64,000 nucleotides of DNA from Sphingomonas faeni (GTDB lineage: Bacteria; Pseudomonadota; Alphaproteobacteria; Sphingomonadales; Sphingomonadaceae), in the NCBI RefSeq assembly GCF_003053745.1, contig NZ_QAYE01000005.1:1-64000 (forward strand), in the 5' to 3' direction. Numbering within the stretch: the first letter of the stretch is position 1; every line of letters begins with the position of its first letter. The notes under the pieces were generated by a model. That model made no database searches and was not told where the DNA came from. It saw only the letters and a program-made list of their open reading frames with translations. Positions 1-9,762 of this stretch are shown here, in pieces. The position numbers and the translations under genes are program-made.

Positions 1-18
1 TTCCTCAACAGGAACCGT

Positions 19-852
<834 letters not shown>

Positions 853-1065
853 CCATTCATCCCGGGCCGCGCGTCGACAAGCGGTCTTTGAAGGGCCGGG
901 GTGAAATTTGGTTACCCTTCACAGGATCTTGGATAATCGACTATTTTCGAACAAAACAGACCTTTCGGCTCGTTCCGAAGAACCCGGATGACAACCAGTG
1001 ATAGTCACCGGCTAGGCTCTGACGGCGAACGATCCATTCCGGAGAGGGGGCATTGCAGATTTACT

Positions 1066-1896
1066 TTAATCGGCCAGCCAATCGGCAGTGATCTCGCCCC
1101 TGTGCCCCTCCGGCGCTAGCACGGCGCGCAGGGCTTCCAACAGCGGTGGTAGGGCCTGCGTGAAAGCGTAGGGCGGATTGATGATATAGAGGCCCGCGCC
1201 ATTATAAACGCCGGGCTGATCGCCATCATACAGCCAATGCTCCACCCCCAACAATTTCGGAATGCCGAGCTTGCGTAGCTGCTCCTTCCAGTGCCAATGC
1301 GTAGTGCGGTCTTTCAGCGGATACCAGATCACTGTCACGCCGTGCGCCCATTTGCGGTGAGCAGCGGCGAGGGTGGCTGTGATACGTTCGCGTTCGTCGG
1401 GCTGCTCGTACGGCGGGTCGACCACCACTACGCCGCGCGCGGTTCGGGGCGGCAGCATCGCCAGCCAAAGCTCGTACGCGTCGCGCTCATGCACAGCAGC
1501 GGATATGTCGCGCATCGCTCTGCGCAGGGTCGACGCGTCCTGGGGATGCTTCTCGTTCAGAATTAGAAAATCCTGTGGACGTAGAAGTTGCGCCAGTATC
1601 CGTGGCGAGCCGGGATAGGAGTGTAGCTGGGGCCCCACATTCACCGCCTGTACGGCGGCGCGGTAGTCGCTGAACAAGGGGTTCAGATCAGCTAAGGCGA
1701 GCAGCACGCCCTGCACGGACTCGCCGGTGCGCTGGGCGTCCTCGCCGTCAAGGTCGTACAGGCCGCAGCCGGCATGGGTGTCAATCAGAGTCAGCGCGCC
1801 CTGTTTTTGCTGCAAGGCCTGTACAAGGGCGATCAGCAGGCTGTGCTTCACGACATCGGCACTATTGCCAGCGTGGAAGGAGTGCCGATAATTCAT
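1066..1896 (-). CDS. rlmJ: 23S rRNA (adenine(2030)-N6)-methyltransferase RlmJ
   Basis: This 276-residue protein opens with MNYRHSFHAGNSADVVKH, the near-invariant start of the RlmJ (YhiR) family, which uses S-adenosylmethionine to methylate A2030 of 23S rRNA. Motif I-like DTHAGCGLYDL lies near residue 40, and the catalytic DPPYE motif of N6-adenine methyltransferases is near residue 165. Length matches the family (about 280). It stands alone between recombinase remnants and a 1.5-kb stretch with no recognisable gene, so it may have been carried or left behind by the decayed element; this is inference. No operon partner is adjacent. Confidence 0.96.
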   Translation of the reverse strand: MNYRHSFHAGNSADVVKHSLLIALVQALQQKQGALTLIDTHAGCGLYDLDGEDAQRTGESVQGVLLALADLNPLFSDYRAAVQAVNVGPQLHSYPGSPRILAQLLRPQDFLILNEKHPQDASTLRRAMRDISAAVHERDAYELWLAMLPPRTARGVVVVDPPYEQPDERERITATLAAAHRKWAHGVTVIWYPLKDRTTHWHWKEQLRKLGIPKLLGVEHWLYDGDQPGVYNGAGLYIINPPYAFTQALPPLLEALRAVLAPEGHRGEITADWLAD

Positions 1897-3384
1897 TGCG
1901 ATTCAAAATCCTGGCGATCGACCTTTATGCGTACTGCCGGGCCCTAGTGCCGAGCGCGAGGCGACCGAAGTAACTGAGCAGGTGCTATTATAAAGTCGGG
2001 CGGCAACCTTCAACGCACTTTTGCGCGAGGCTTCGAGCCCTCGTTTGTGGAAGGGAGGGGGCTTAGGGCTGGCTTTCGCCTGATACAATTCGCCGCGTTG
2101 GGGCAATAGACGTCGTCTGCGAAGCCGTTCATTCGAGGGTTCCCCTTTCCGCGTCCCGCGCGCGCACTGTAGTCGCCTGAGTCGCCTGCGCCATCTAGAC
2201 GACATGGTATCGCGCCGTAACGAAGCGCTCACATCGGGACGTGTCACGATCAGACCGTACGATTGATGCGGTCGGCGCGCGGGCAAGCGCATTCAAACTC
2301 CGCGAATTCGCGGCGCCGAACCTGCTGGCGGCGATCATGAGTTGCTTCCTCGACACCGGTCGATCCGCGCGGTCGACGGCAATGACAGCGATGAGGTATT
2401 TTTCGGTTCTAGTGTCCCCGCCGGTCCAAATGATAGCTGGCGCAATACGCGTTGGGGCGCCAGATGGTGCCCGCGGCGGGCGGTATGGCGGTGCTCGATC
2501 TCTCGGGGATCGGCGTTTGGTTCGGACGTCGCCGATAATTGAGGACGACCGCTATCTCGCGGTGCACCCGCGATACGGTTCTATACAGAGGCTGTGATCG
2601 TGGCTTCTGGCGTTTATCTTCTGCAGAGCCTTGTCGCGTGACCGAAGCGATCGAGTTCGGACTACCGCTGCCGGCTTTCGATCGACAAGATAACAGCGAC
2701 GACCTTGGCTTCTGCGCGCGCCTGCGTTTAGTCACACACAGTAACGAGGCAGTTGTCGGGCACTTACGAGCTCGTACCGTGATGCGATGCGATGCGATCG
2801 ATGCGATGCGATGCGATCGTAGCTGGCGGGCGGGTGCTCGACCTTGTGTCGAGCTGGGTTAACCATTTGTTGGATGAGACCGCCTATGCCGAGGTGATTA
2901 GCCACGGCATAAATGCGGACAAACTTGCGGCCAACTCCCGCCTCGACCGCTTCTGCGTCCAATACCTCAACGATGTGTCTGATTTGTCCGAAGAGGATGC
3001 GCGTTACGATAACACGCCGATGTATGTAGGCGCTTAATATCTGCAATACCTGCCAGCGGTACTACGCCAGGTCGTCGCTTGATGAAGTCAGGGGCCATCG
3101 CCATCATAAGCTTTTCGAAATCGCCGATTTCCAACCAACGCGGTAACGGTCTGGCGCGCTCCAAATACACAACCACGCGTCACTAATTCGCTTTGATTTG
3201 AAAACGGCGAGGTTATTGGATATTACGGTGCCTCTACTTGCCGACATTTGTCTAGGCGATCCATTCGCAATAACTGGTTTCGCTTGAGTCTATCGGAATT
3301 ACATCAGTAACGAGGTGCCCGCCCGCCAATTTAGTCCGTTGCGCCTGCTACGAGCATGTACCAGGCGCAACAGTGACCCAGTGG
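1897..3384. other. Long stretch without a recognisable gene
   Basis: Almost 1.5 kb in which open frames on either strand are short, overlap one another and show no family motif I recognise. The frames of about 80-118 codons on both strands around 2241-3176 read as compositionally biased peptides rather than conserved proteins. A tandem 19-bp duplication at 2781-2818 lies in the middle. In a genome otherwise packed with genes this fits decayed accessory DNA. Confidence 0.5.
2781..2818. repeat. Tandem 19-bp duplication of a GATGC pentamer array
   Basis: Two exact head-to-tail copies of GATGCGATGCGATGCGATC occupy 2781-2799 and 2800-2818. Each copy itself contains three GATGC pentamers. It is a simple-sequence tract of the kind that slips during replication, and it sits in non-coding DNA. 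Confidence 0.9.
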
Positions 3385-3750
3385 TCAGGCCTCGACACTG
3401 GCGGTCAAGGGTGGCGTTTGCTGGTGTTGAACGACCAGCCAATCGTCGTGTCCCCGCATCCGTAAGGTCGAGGTGCAGTGTGCTTCGTACTTCTCGTCGC
3501 CGCTCGCGCACCGCACGGTGTAGGCAACGACGATCAGGCCCTCCTGAGGGCGTGACACTCGCCGGTCTGACAATTCGACCGAATCCCAGTCGGGCGTCGC
3601 CTTGACGGCGTTCTTCGCTTCCTGCCCCTGGAAAACATACGGCGGACGGGGAAGGACCATGACGATCTCCTCGTCTATCCACTCCTGATAATGCTCGTCG
3701 CTGGCATCCCATAGGCTGCCTTCGAATTCCCACACACGCTGGTCGTCCAT
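3385..3750 (-). CDS. NTF2-like / SnoaL-type small protein (DUF4440-like)
   Basis: A 121-residue protein starting MDDQRVWEFEGSLW, with an AAGGAGA ribosome site just upstream of the ATG. The pattern of an N-terminal helix (FEGSLWDASDEHYQEWIDEE), a MVLP strand and later strands (LIVVAYTVRC, DWLVVQHQQTP) is that of the cone-shaped NTF2-like fold seen in SnoaL/DUF4440 proteins. These bind small ligands or act as accessory domains; no catalytic residues can be assigned. It is isolated between non-coding stretches with no operon partners, so its role is unknown. Confidence 0.75.
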   Translation of the reverse strand: MDDQRVWEFEGSLWDASDEHYQEWIDEEIVMVLPRPPYVFQGQEAKNAVKATPDWDSVELSDRRVSRPQEGLIVVAYTVRCASGDEKYEAHCTSTLRMRGHDDWLVVQHQQTPPLTASVEA

Positions 3751-4410
3751 TCTATCTCTCCTTGGTAGCTCAAGCGCGGAGGATGGAAGACGGTTCCGGC
3801 GTTTTAGTGCTATCGCGCCGATATTCGTCGCCGTGTCAGGCCAAACGTCTTCGATAAATGAGGCGCCTAGCGTTGATGCAACAAACCTTCCGCTACAATT
3901 TCAACAGGGGGAGGATCGGCTGATCAATGAAGGATGATCGTGGTCTCGGCGCAGACCGTCAGGTGCTCTCACATCGCCTTCAGGAGCGGTGCGATCCCCG
4001 GGGAATGCAGTCCGATCCCTACTGCACGAATAGAAGCCGTGGATTCCGCCAGGCTAGATCGAGAGGTGCGCAGCGTTGCCCGTTGGCTACCGGCCCTTAT
4101 GCATGAGCAGGCTGTCGTCCAGCAGCGGATCGATACGATACTGAACAGAGTCGGGGGATGTCTACAGGTCGGAGCATTCCCGCTGCCAGCACCCTCGCGC
4201 TGAAACGGTCGCTTCGGCGCCAACTCTCGGCGGGTTAGTCTAAAGAAGACATCGGGCCTGCTGGACGTAACTAATCAGCAACCGATTAACTGCGCAACGT
4301 TTGAGTCGAGCCTATTTTCTCTATGCGAGGGAGGTCGACTGCGCATAGTTGCAGGACGTATTGAACAGACATGTCAACGCGGCCGGGGCCCATACAGGAT
4401 AGGCGGTGGA
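3751..4410. other. Gene-poor stretch
   Basis: About 660 bp with no supported gene. A plus-strand frame at 3934-4203 and an overlapping minus-strand frame have no recognisable family and no convincing ribosome site. A short frame from an ATG at 3927 is preceded by GGGGGAGG at poor spacing. Nothing else was found. Confidence 0.45.
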
Positions 4411-4450
4411 TGCACCGTCGGTATAGTGCATGCGCTATACCGACGGTGCA
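4411..4450 (-). terminator. Perfect 16-bp inverted repeat after the thiolase gene
   Basis: TGCACCGTCGGTATAG at 4411-4426 is matched exactly by its reverse complement at 4435-4450 around an 8-base loop (TGCATGCG). It starts 8 bp beyond the thiolase stop codon, where a transcript end is expected. There is no run of T, so it may be a factor-dependent end, a stabilising 3' hairpin or an operator rather than a standard intrinsic terminator. Confidence 0.5.
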
Positions 4451-4458
4451 TTTCAAGG

Positions 4459-5637
4459 TCATAGCACTTCGAACAACCCGGCCGCGCCCATGCCGCCGCC
4501 GATGCACATCGTGACCACGACGTACTTCGCGCCGCGACGCTTGCCTTCGATCAGCGCGTGGCCGGTCGCGCGGGCGCCGGTCATGCCGTAGGGGTGGCCG
4601 ATCGAGATCGCGCCGCCGCTGACGTTGAGCAGTTCGTCGGGGATGCCGAGATGGTCGCGGCAATACAGGACCTGCACCGCGAACGCCTCGTTCAGCTCCC
4701 ACAGGCCGATATCGTCCATCTTGAGGCCGAAGCGCTTAAGCAGCTTGGGGATCGCCACGACCGGGCCGATACCCATTTCGTCGGGTTCCGTGCCGCCGAC
4801 CGCCATGCCGACATAGCGACCGAGCGGCTGGAGACCGCGCTGCGAGGCAATCTTTTCTTCCATCAGTACCGACGACGACGAGCCGTCCGACAGCTGTGAC
4901 GCGTTGCCCGCGGTGATCGTGAAGTCGGGGCCCATCACGGGCTTGAGCGACTGGAGCCCTTCCAGCGTGGTGTCGGCGCGGTTGCCCTCGTCCTTGGTGA
5001 TCGTCACGTCCTTGTACGTGACTTCCTTCGTCTCCTTGTTGACGATGGCCATGTTGGCATCGACTGGCACGATTTCGGCGTCGAAATAGCCCGCTGCCTG
5101 CGCGGCGGCGGTGCGCTGCTGCGACTGGAGTGCGTAGGCATCCATCGCGTCGCGGCTGATGCCGTAGCGCTTGGCGACGACCTCGGCGGTCTGCAGCATC
5201 GGCATGTAGACGTCCTTGTGCATCGCGATCAGCTGGGGATCGGGCGCGGCGCGCATCTGCGGAGTCTGGACAAGACTGATGCTCTCGACGCCGCCGCCGA
5301 TCGTGATGTCCATGTTATCGGTGATTATCTGCTTGGCGGCGGTGGCGATCGCCATGAGCCCGGATGCGCACTGGCGATCGACCGACATGCCCGAGACGGT
5401 GACGGGGAGCCCGGCGCGCAGCAACGACGTGCGGGCGATGTTGCCGGCCTGGTGACCTTGCTGGAGGGCGCAGCCGAAGACTACATCGTCAACTTCGGCG
5501 CCGTCGATGCCAGCACGTTCGACCGCGGCCTTGATCGAATGCGAGGCGAGCGTGGGGGCGGGGGTGTTGTTGAAGCCGCCGCGATAGGCGCGGCCGATGG
5601 GGGTGCGGGCGGTGGAGACGATGACGGCTGAACGCAT
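4459..5637 (-). CDS. Thiolase (acetyl-CoA acyltransferase)
   Basis: A 392-residue thiolase, a cytoplasmic enzyme that condenses or cleaves beta-ketoacyl-CoA in beta-oxidation. The nucleophile Cys90 sits in DRQCASG. The NEAF motif, His348 in SIGHPYG and the second catalytic Cys378 in CIGGGMGAA are all present. I chose the ATG at 5637 ([13 protein letters not shown]). A longer upstream reading only translates an intergenic palindromic repeat ([12 protein letters not shown]). The MaoC-type hydratase lies 130 bp upstream on the same strand, so the two may serve the same acyl-CoA pathway. Chain-length preference cannot be read from sequence; biosynthetic acetoacetyl-CoA use is less likely given the context. 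Confidence 0.95.
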   Translation of the reverse strand: MRSAVIVSTARTPIGRAYRGGFNNTPAPTLASHSIKAAVERAGIDGAEVDDVVFGCALQQGHQAGNIARTSLLRAGLPVTVSGMSVDRQCASGLMAIATAAKQIITDNMDITIGGGVESISLVQTPQMRAAPDPQLIAMHKDVYMPMLQTAEVVAKRYGISRDAMDAYALQSQQRTAAAQAAGYFDAEIVPVDANMAIVNKETKEVTYKDVTITKDEGNRADTTLEGLQSLKPVMGPDFTITAGNASQLSDGSSSSVLMEEKIASQRGLQPLGRYVGMAVGGTEPDEMGIGPVVAIPKLLKRFGLKMDDIGLWELNEAFAVQVLYCRDHLGIPDELLNVSGGAISIGHPYGMTGARATGHALIEGKRRGAKYVVVTMCIGGGMGAAGLFEVL

Positions 5638-5654
5638 GGGTATTTCCTTATCTG

Positions 5655-5761
5655 CTCCCTTCCCGCTTGCGGGAGGGGTTGGGGGAGGGGGTGGTCCAAG
5701 CAGCCGGAGCAATCGCGGCTATCTCGGACCCTCCCCTGACCCCTCCCGCAAGCGGGAGGGG
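5655..5761. repeat. Paired-arm intergenic repeat (CCCTCCCGC/GCGGGAGGG family)
   Basis: Two arms built on CCCTCCCGCTTGCGGGAGGG, each itself palindromic and arranged as inverted copies at about 5655-5690 and 5731-5761. The same family recurs at 55814-55918. It fills the gap between the hydratase and thiolase genes and could form strong RNA hairpins. Confidence 0.85.
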
Positions 5762-5769
5762 AATTAGTT

Positions 5770-6249
5770 TCAAACGAAGACTTGGCTGATCCATTCGGCG
5801 ATCAGGGCGGGCTTTTCCTGGCCTTCGATCTCGACGGAAAACGCGTTGGTCTGCTGCCACTGGCCGGGGCGTTTCTCGTCGAACGAGACCAGCTTGAAGC
5901 GGCCGCGCACCTTCGAGCCGGACCGGACCGGCGTCAGGAAGCGGACCGAGTTGCCGCCGTAGTTCACGCCCATCTTTGCGCCTTCGATGGTCGGCGCGTC
6001 CGGGACCTTCGACGACAGCAACGGCATCAGCGACAGCGTCAGGAAGCCGTGCGCGATCGTGCCGCCGAACGGCGTCTGTGCCGCACGGACCGGATCGATG
6101 TGGATGAACTGATGGTCGCCGGTCGCATCGGCGAACTTGTCGATCATGGCTTGCGTCACCTCGACCCAGTCGGAAACCGTCTCGGTGCCGATGCGCTGCT
6201 GCATCTGCGTGGTGGTGATCGGCGCCACGGCATTCCCCTCAAGGCTCAT
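5770..6249 (-). CDS. MaoC-family (R)-specific enoyl-CoA hydratase
   Basis: A 159-residue single hot-dog-fold protein. The hydratase-2 signature is clear: FADATGDHQFIHIDPVRA followed by PFGGTIAHGFLTLSL. The Asp and His of GDHQFIHID are the catalytic pair that adds water to trans-2-enoyl-CoA to give the (R)-3-hydroxyacyl-CoA. Length matches MaoC-like PhaJ proteins (about 150). It is probably transcribed ahead of the downstream thiolase across a palindromic spacer. It could supply PHA monomers or act in a side-branch of beta-oxidation; the sequence does not decide. Confidence 0.92.
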   Translation of the reverse strand: MSLEGNAVAPITTTQMQQRIGTETVSDWVEVTQAMIDKFADATGDHQFIHIDPVRAAQTPFGGTIAHGFLTLSLMPLLSSKVPDAPTIEGAKMGVNYGGNSVRFLTPVRSGSKVRGRFKLVSFDEKRPGQWQQTNAFSVEIEGQEKPALIAEWISQVFV

Positions 6250-6325
6250 TTGGCGCTAAGCGCTGCAATGTCTCTAGGCGTACAGGCAAGCGGATCGCAA
6301 GCCTCACCCAACCGGAAGCTGGAAA

Positions 6326-9300
6326 ATGTCGACTGCCGTAACGTCCAATGTCCGCGATATCATGGCAAAGCTGTACCGCGCGAGCGAACCCGATGTTCTA
6401 AAACCGTTGCTGGACCGCGCCGCGCTCGATTCGGATTCGCGCGAGCGGGTGATGGGGCATGCGCTGGGCCTGCTTGCGGACCTGCGGGCGGCGCAGAGCA
6501 AGGGCTGGGTGAACCAGTTCCTCCAGGAATATCGGCTGAATTCGTCGGAAGGCGTCGCGTTGCTGTCGCTGGCCGAGGCGTTCCTGCGCGTGCCCGATCC
6601 CGAGACGGCGGATCTGCTGATCGCGGACAAGCTGGGCGATGCGGATTGGCGTGCGCATGCGGGCAAGTCGAACTCGAAGCTGGTGAACTCGGCGACCTGG
6701 GGGCTGGTGGTCGGTCGCGTTCTGGTCGGCGAGGGATCGACCGGGCCGCTGCGACGCCTGATCAGCCGCGCGGGCGAGCCGTTCGTGCGGCAGGCGGTCG
6801 GCGCGGCGATGAAGATGATGGGCGAGATCTTCGTGATGGGCCGGACCATCGATGAGGCGATGAAGCGGATGCGCCGGCCGGAGAACAAGGGCTTCACGGC
6901 GAGCTTCGACATGCTCGGCGAGGCGGCGCGGACGCATGCCGATGCGCAGCGATACTTCCAGGCGTATGTCGGTGCGGTCGATGCGGTCGGGCGCGATCCG
7001 GCGGCGGGGCATTCGATCTCGGTCAAGCTGTCGGCGCTGCACCCGCGGTACGAGGTGGCGCGGTGGAGCGAGTGCGTCCCCGCGCTGACCGAGATGCTCG
7101 AGGCGCTGGCGGTGCAGGCGGCTTCGAAGGGCATCGCGTTGACCGTCGATGCGGAGGAATCCGAACGGCTGGAGATGAGCCTCGACATCATCGGCACGGT
7201 CGCTGGGCTCCCTTCGCTGAAGGGCTGGGACGGGTTCGGCATGGCGGTGCAGGCCTATGGCAAGCGCGCGCGGCCGGTGATCGAATGGGCGAACGGGCTG
7301 GACCGCGTGATGAACGTGCGGCTGGTGAAGGGCGCGTATTGGGATAGCGAAATCAAGCGCACGCAGGTCGAGGGGCTGGCGGACTATCCGTTGTTCACGC
7401 GCAAGGCGGCGACCGACGTGTCGTACCTGGCCGTGGCGAAGGACATGCTGGCCGCGGAGAATATCCGGCCGGCGTTCGCGAGCCACAATGCGCTGACGGT
7501 CGCGACAATCATGGAGTGGGCGGGCAACTCGCGCGACTTCGAGTTCCAGCGGCTGCACGGGATGGGCGACGGGCTGTACGAGCGGCTGGTGCAGGAGAAC
7601 GGCTATCATTGCCGGGTCTATGCGCCGGTTGGTGGGCACCGGGACCTGCTCGCGTATCTGGTTCGGCGGTTGCTGGAGAACGGGGCGAATTCCAGTTTCG
7701 TGCACCAGTTGGCGGATGAGCGGCTGACCGAGGCGGAGATTCTGGCGGATCCGGTGGCGAAGATCGCTGCGGTCGGGGGGAAGCGGCATCCTAGCATTCC
7801 GTTGCCGGTGGATCTGTTCGGGGCTGTGGGGCACCGGAATTCCGCCGGGTTGGATTTGAGTGATGTGGGGACGTTGGAGGCGACGGTGAGGGCCGTTAAT
7901 GCGCCGTTGTCGCCTTACCTCCACCCCGGCGAAGGCCGGGGCCCAATTGGGGGCGGTGGATTGGCTGAGGACGGCGAGTCGTCACGACAGACCTCCCAAT
8001 TGGACCCCGGCCTTCGCCGGGGGGGTACAGAAGGGCTTGGCGGGGGTGCCGTTGCGGCCGCCATTGGGCGTGCGCATGCGGCGTTTTCGGGTTGGTCGAC
8101 CACGCCGGTCGACGAGCGCGCGGCTTGCCTGGAGCGCCTCGCCGACCTGCTCGAGAAGCATCGCGACGAACTCATGGCGATCTGCGTGCAGGAGGCGTTC
8201 AAGACGATTGGCGATGCGATCGGCGAAGTGCGCGAGGCCGCGGATTTCTGCCGGTATTACGCGCAGCAGGCGCGGCTGAACCTGCATCCGATCGAACTGC
8301 CGGGGCCGACGGGCGAGCGCAACACGCTGCATATCGAGGGTCGCGGCGTCTGGGCGACGATCGCGCCGTGGAACTTCCCGCTGGCGATCTTCCTCGGACA
8401 GACGGTGGCGGCGCTGGTCACCGGCAACACCGTGGTCGCCAAGCCTGCACCGCAGACCCCGCGGATCGCGGCGCGTGCGGTGGAACTGGCGCACGAGGCT
8501 GGCGTGCCGGTCGATGCGCTGGTGCTCGTGACCGGCGGGCCGGAGGTTGGTGCGGCGCTGACCGCGGACGTGCGCATCCAGGGTGTCGCGTTCACCGGAT
8601 CGACTGCGACGTCGCGGAAGATCGCGCGGTCGTTGCTCGACGACGAGACGCGGCCGATCGTGCCGCTGATCGCGGAGACCGGCGGGATCAACGCGATGAT
8701 CGTCGATTCCACCGCGCTGCCCGAGCAGGTGGTGGCGGACGTGATCGCGTCGTCGTTCCGGTCGGCGGGACAGCGTTGCTCGGCGTTGCGCTTGCTGCTG
8801 GTGCAGGAAGATATCGCCGACGGCGTGATCGAGATGCTGTCGGGGGCGATGGAGACGCTGCGGATCGGGCGCTCGGGCGATCCCGCGACCGACGTCGGGC
8901 CGGTGATCGACCAGGCCGCGTATGACCGGCTGATGGCGTATCGCGAGAGCGTGAAGGCGAAGATCGTCAAGACGCTCGATGCGCCGGCGGACGGGCTGTT
9001 CGTGCCGCCGACTTTGGTTCGGATCGGTGCGATCGAGGATTTGAACCAGGAGTGGTTCGGGCCGATCCTGCATGTGGCGACGTGGGAGGCGGGGAAGCTC
9101 AGCGAGACGATCGCTCGGGTCAACGCCAAGGGTTACGGCCTGACGATGGGCCTGCACAGCCGCATCGCGCGGGCGGCCGAGGTGATCGAGGCCGAGGCTG
9201 CGGTGGGGAATTTGTACATCAACCGGTCGATGATCGGCGCGGTTGTGGGGTCTCAGCCTTTTGGTGGCGAGGGGCTTTCGGGGACCGGGCCTAAGGCTGG

Positions 9301-9409
9301 TGGGCCGCGGTATCTTTATCGGTTCTGTGCGGAGCGGGCGGTTTCTGTGGATACGACGAGTGCGGGCGGGAACGCGACTTTGTTGTCGTTGGATGAGGGT
9401 GGGATTTAG
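6326..9409 (+). CDS. putA: Bifunctional proline dehydrogenase / glutamate-semialdehyde dehydrogenase PutA
   Basis: A 1027-residue enzyme that oxidises proline to glutamate. Residues about 1-110 form the helical arm and about 120-480 the FAD-binding proline dehydrogenase barrel (LVKGAYWDSEIKRTQVEG, then FASHNALTVATI). Residues about 570-1020 form the aldehyde dehydrogenase (PWNFPLAIFLGQ, ETGGINAMIVD, catalytic Cys in RSAGQRCSALR). It lacks the N-terminal ribbon-helix-helix DNA-binding domain of enterobacterial PutA, so it is not expected to self-regulate. Residues about 532-568 are not PutA sequence: they translate an intergenic-type palindromic repeat inserted in frame in the inter-domain linker. 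Transcribed divergently from the hydratase gene. Confidence 0.97.
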   Translation: MSTAVTSNVRDIMAKLYRASEPDVLKPLLDRAALDSDSRERVMGHALGLLADLRAAQSKGWVNQFLQEYRLNSSEGVALLSLAEAFLRVPDPETADLLIADKLGDADWRAHAGKSNSKLVNSATWGLVVGRVLVGEGSTGPLRRLISRAGEPFVRQAVGAAMKMMGEIFVMGRTIDEAMKRMRRPENKGFTASFDMLGEAARTHADAQRYFQAYVGAVDAVGRDPAAGHSISVKLSALHPRYEVARWSECVPALTEMLEALAVQAASKGIALTVDAEESERLEMSLDIIGTVAGLPSLKGWDGFGMAVQAYGKRARPVIEWANGLDRVMNVRLVKGAYWDSEIKRTQVEGLADYPLFTRKAATDVSYLAVAKDMLAAENIRPAFASHNALTVATIMEWAGNSRDFEFQRLHGMGDGLYERLVQENGYHCRVYAPVGGHRDLLAYLVRRLLENGANSSFVHQLADERLTEAEILADPVAKIAAVGGKRHPSIPLPVDLFGAVGHRNSAGLDLSDVGTLEATVRAVNAPLSPYLHPGEGRGPIGGGGLAEDGESSRQTSQLDPGLRRGGTEGLGGGAVAAAIGRAHAAFSGWSTTPVDERAACLERLADLLEKHRDELMAICVQEAFKTIGDAIGEVREAADFCRYYAQQARLNLHPIELPGPTGERNTLHIEGRGVWATIAPWNFPLAIFLGQTVAALVTGNTVVAKPAPQTPRIAARAVELAHEAGVPVDALVLVTGGPEVGAALTADVRIQGVAFTGSTATSRKIARSLLDDETRPIVPLIAETGGINAMIVDSTALPEQVVADVIASSFRSAGQRCSALRLLLVQEDIADGVIEMLSGAMETLRIGRSGDPATDVGPVIDQAAYDRLMAYRESVKAKIVKTLDAPADGLFVPPTLVRIGAIEDLNQEWFGPILHVATWEAGKLSETIARVNAKGYGLTMGLHSRIARAAEVIEAEAAVGNLYINRSMIGAVVGSQPFGGEGLSGTGPKAGGPRYLYRFCAERAVSVDTTSAGGNATLLSLDEGGI
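7924..8023. repeat. Paired-arm repeat inserted in frame inside putA
   Basis: The left arm (from 7924) reads CCCCGGCGAAGGCCGGGG followed by CCCAATTGG. The right arm (7995-8023) is its inverted copy. The same family sits in the non-coding gap at 9457-9560, just after putA. Here it is translated as part of PutA (residues about 532-568, including GEGRGPIG and LDPGLRRGG) with no stop codon or frameshift. Confidence 0.9.
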
Positions 9410-9456
9410 TCTCTCTTCAACCGAACCCGAAGTCCGCGCGGGCGGACTAGAGAGTA

Positions 9457-9560
9457 CCTCCCCGGCGGAGGCCGGGGTCCAATTGGGAAACGGCGCTGAC
9501 GACCGTTGCGCGTCGTTACTGCGACCTTACCAATTGGGCCCCGGCCTTCGCCGGGGAGGT
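9457..9560. repeat. Paired-arm repeat, CCCCGGC / CCAATTGG family
   Basis: Inverted arms CCCCGGCGGAGGCCGGGG with CCAATTGGG at the left and the matching complement at 9526-9560. It is the non-coding sibling of the copy inside putA. With the next repeat it fills the 353-bp gap between putA and the MscS gene; no gene lies there. Confidence 0.88.
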
Positions 9561-9635
9561 GTTGGGGCGTGGCGGCGAGTTCTTCATGTCCAGCTGATCT
9601 CGGCAGCCGTGATTTCACGGTACTCTAGCAAGCAT

Positions 9636-9692
9636 TGTTTCCCCGCGAAGGCGGGGACCCAGACTGGGCTCCCGCCTTCGCGGGAGAACAAG
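9636..9692. repeat. Paired-arm repeat, CTCCCGCGAAGGCGGGAG family
   Basis: CCCCGCGAAGGCGGGG, a short CCAGACTGGG-like centre, then CCCGCCTTCGCGGG, flanked by TTGTTT and AACAAG. Copies of the same family are at 12677, 25127 and 53862. It lies between putA and mscS, which converge here. Confidence 0.88.
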
Positions 9693-9762
9693 ATAGGGTA
9701 GGACTGCCCTAACCGGCGCGTACATATCCGAAGGCGAGGGCGTCGAGCGGCCGGGTGGATAA

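Noticed and set aside
2241..3176. Several 70-118-codon frames on both strands in the gene-poor stretch
   Set aside because: They overlap each other on both strands, lack ribosome sites and show no recognisable motif.
5638..5712. N-terminal extension of the thiolase with [12 protein letters not shown]
   Set aside because: It translates the intergenic repeat; conserved thiolase sequence starts at the ATG at 5637.
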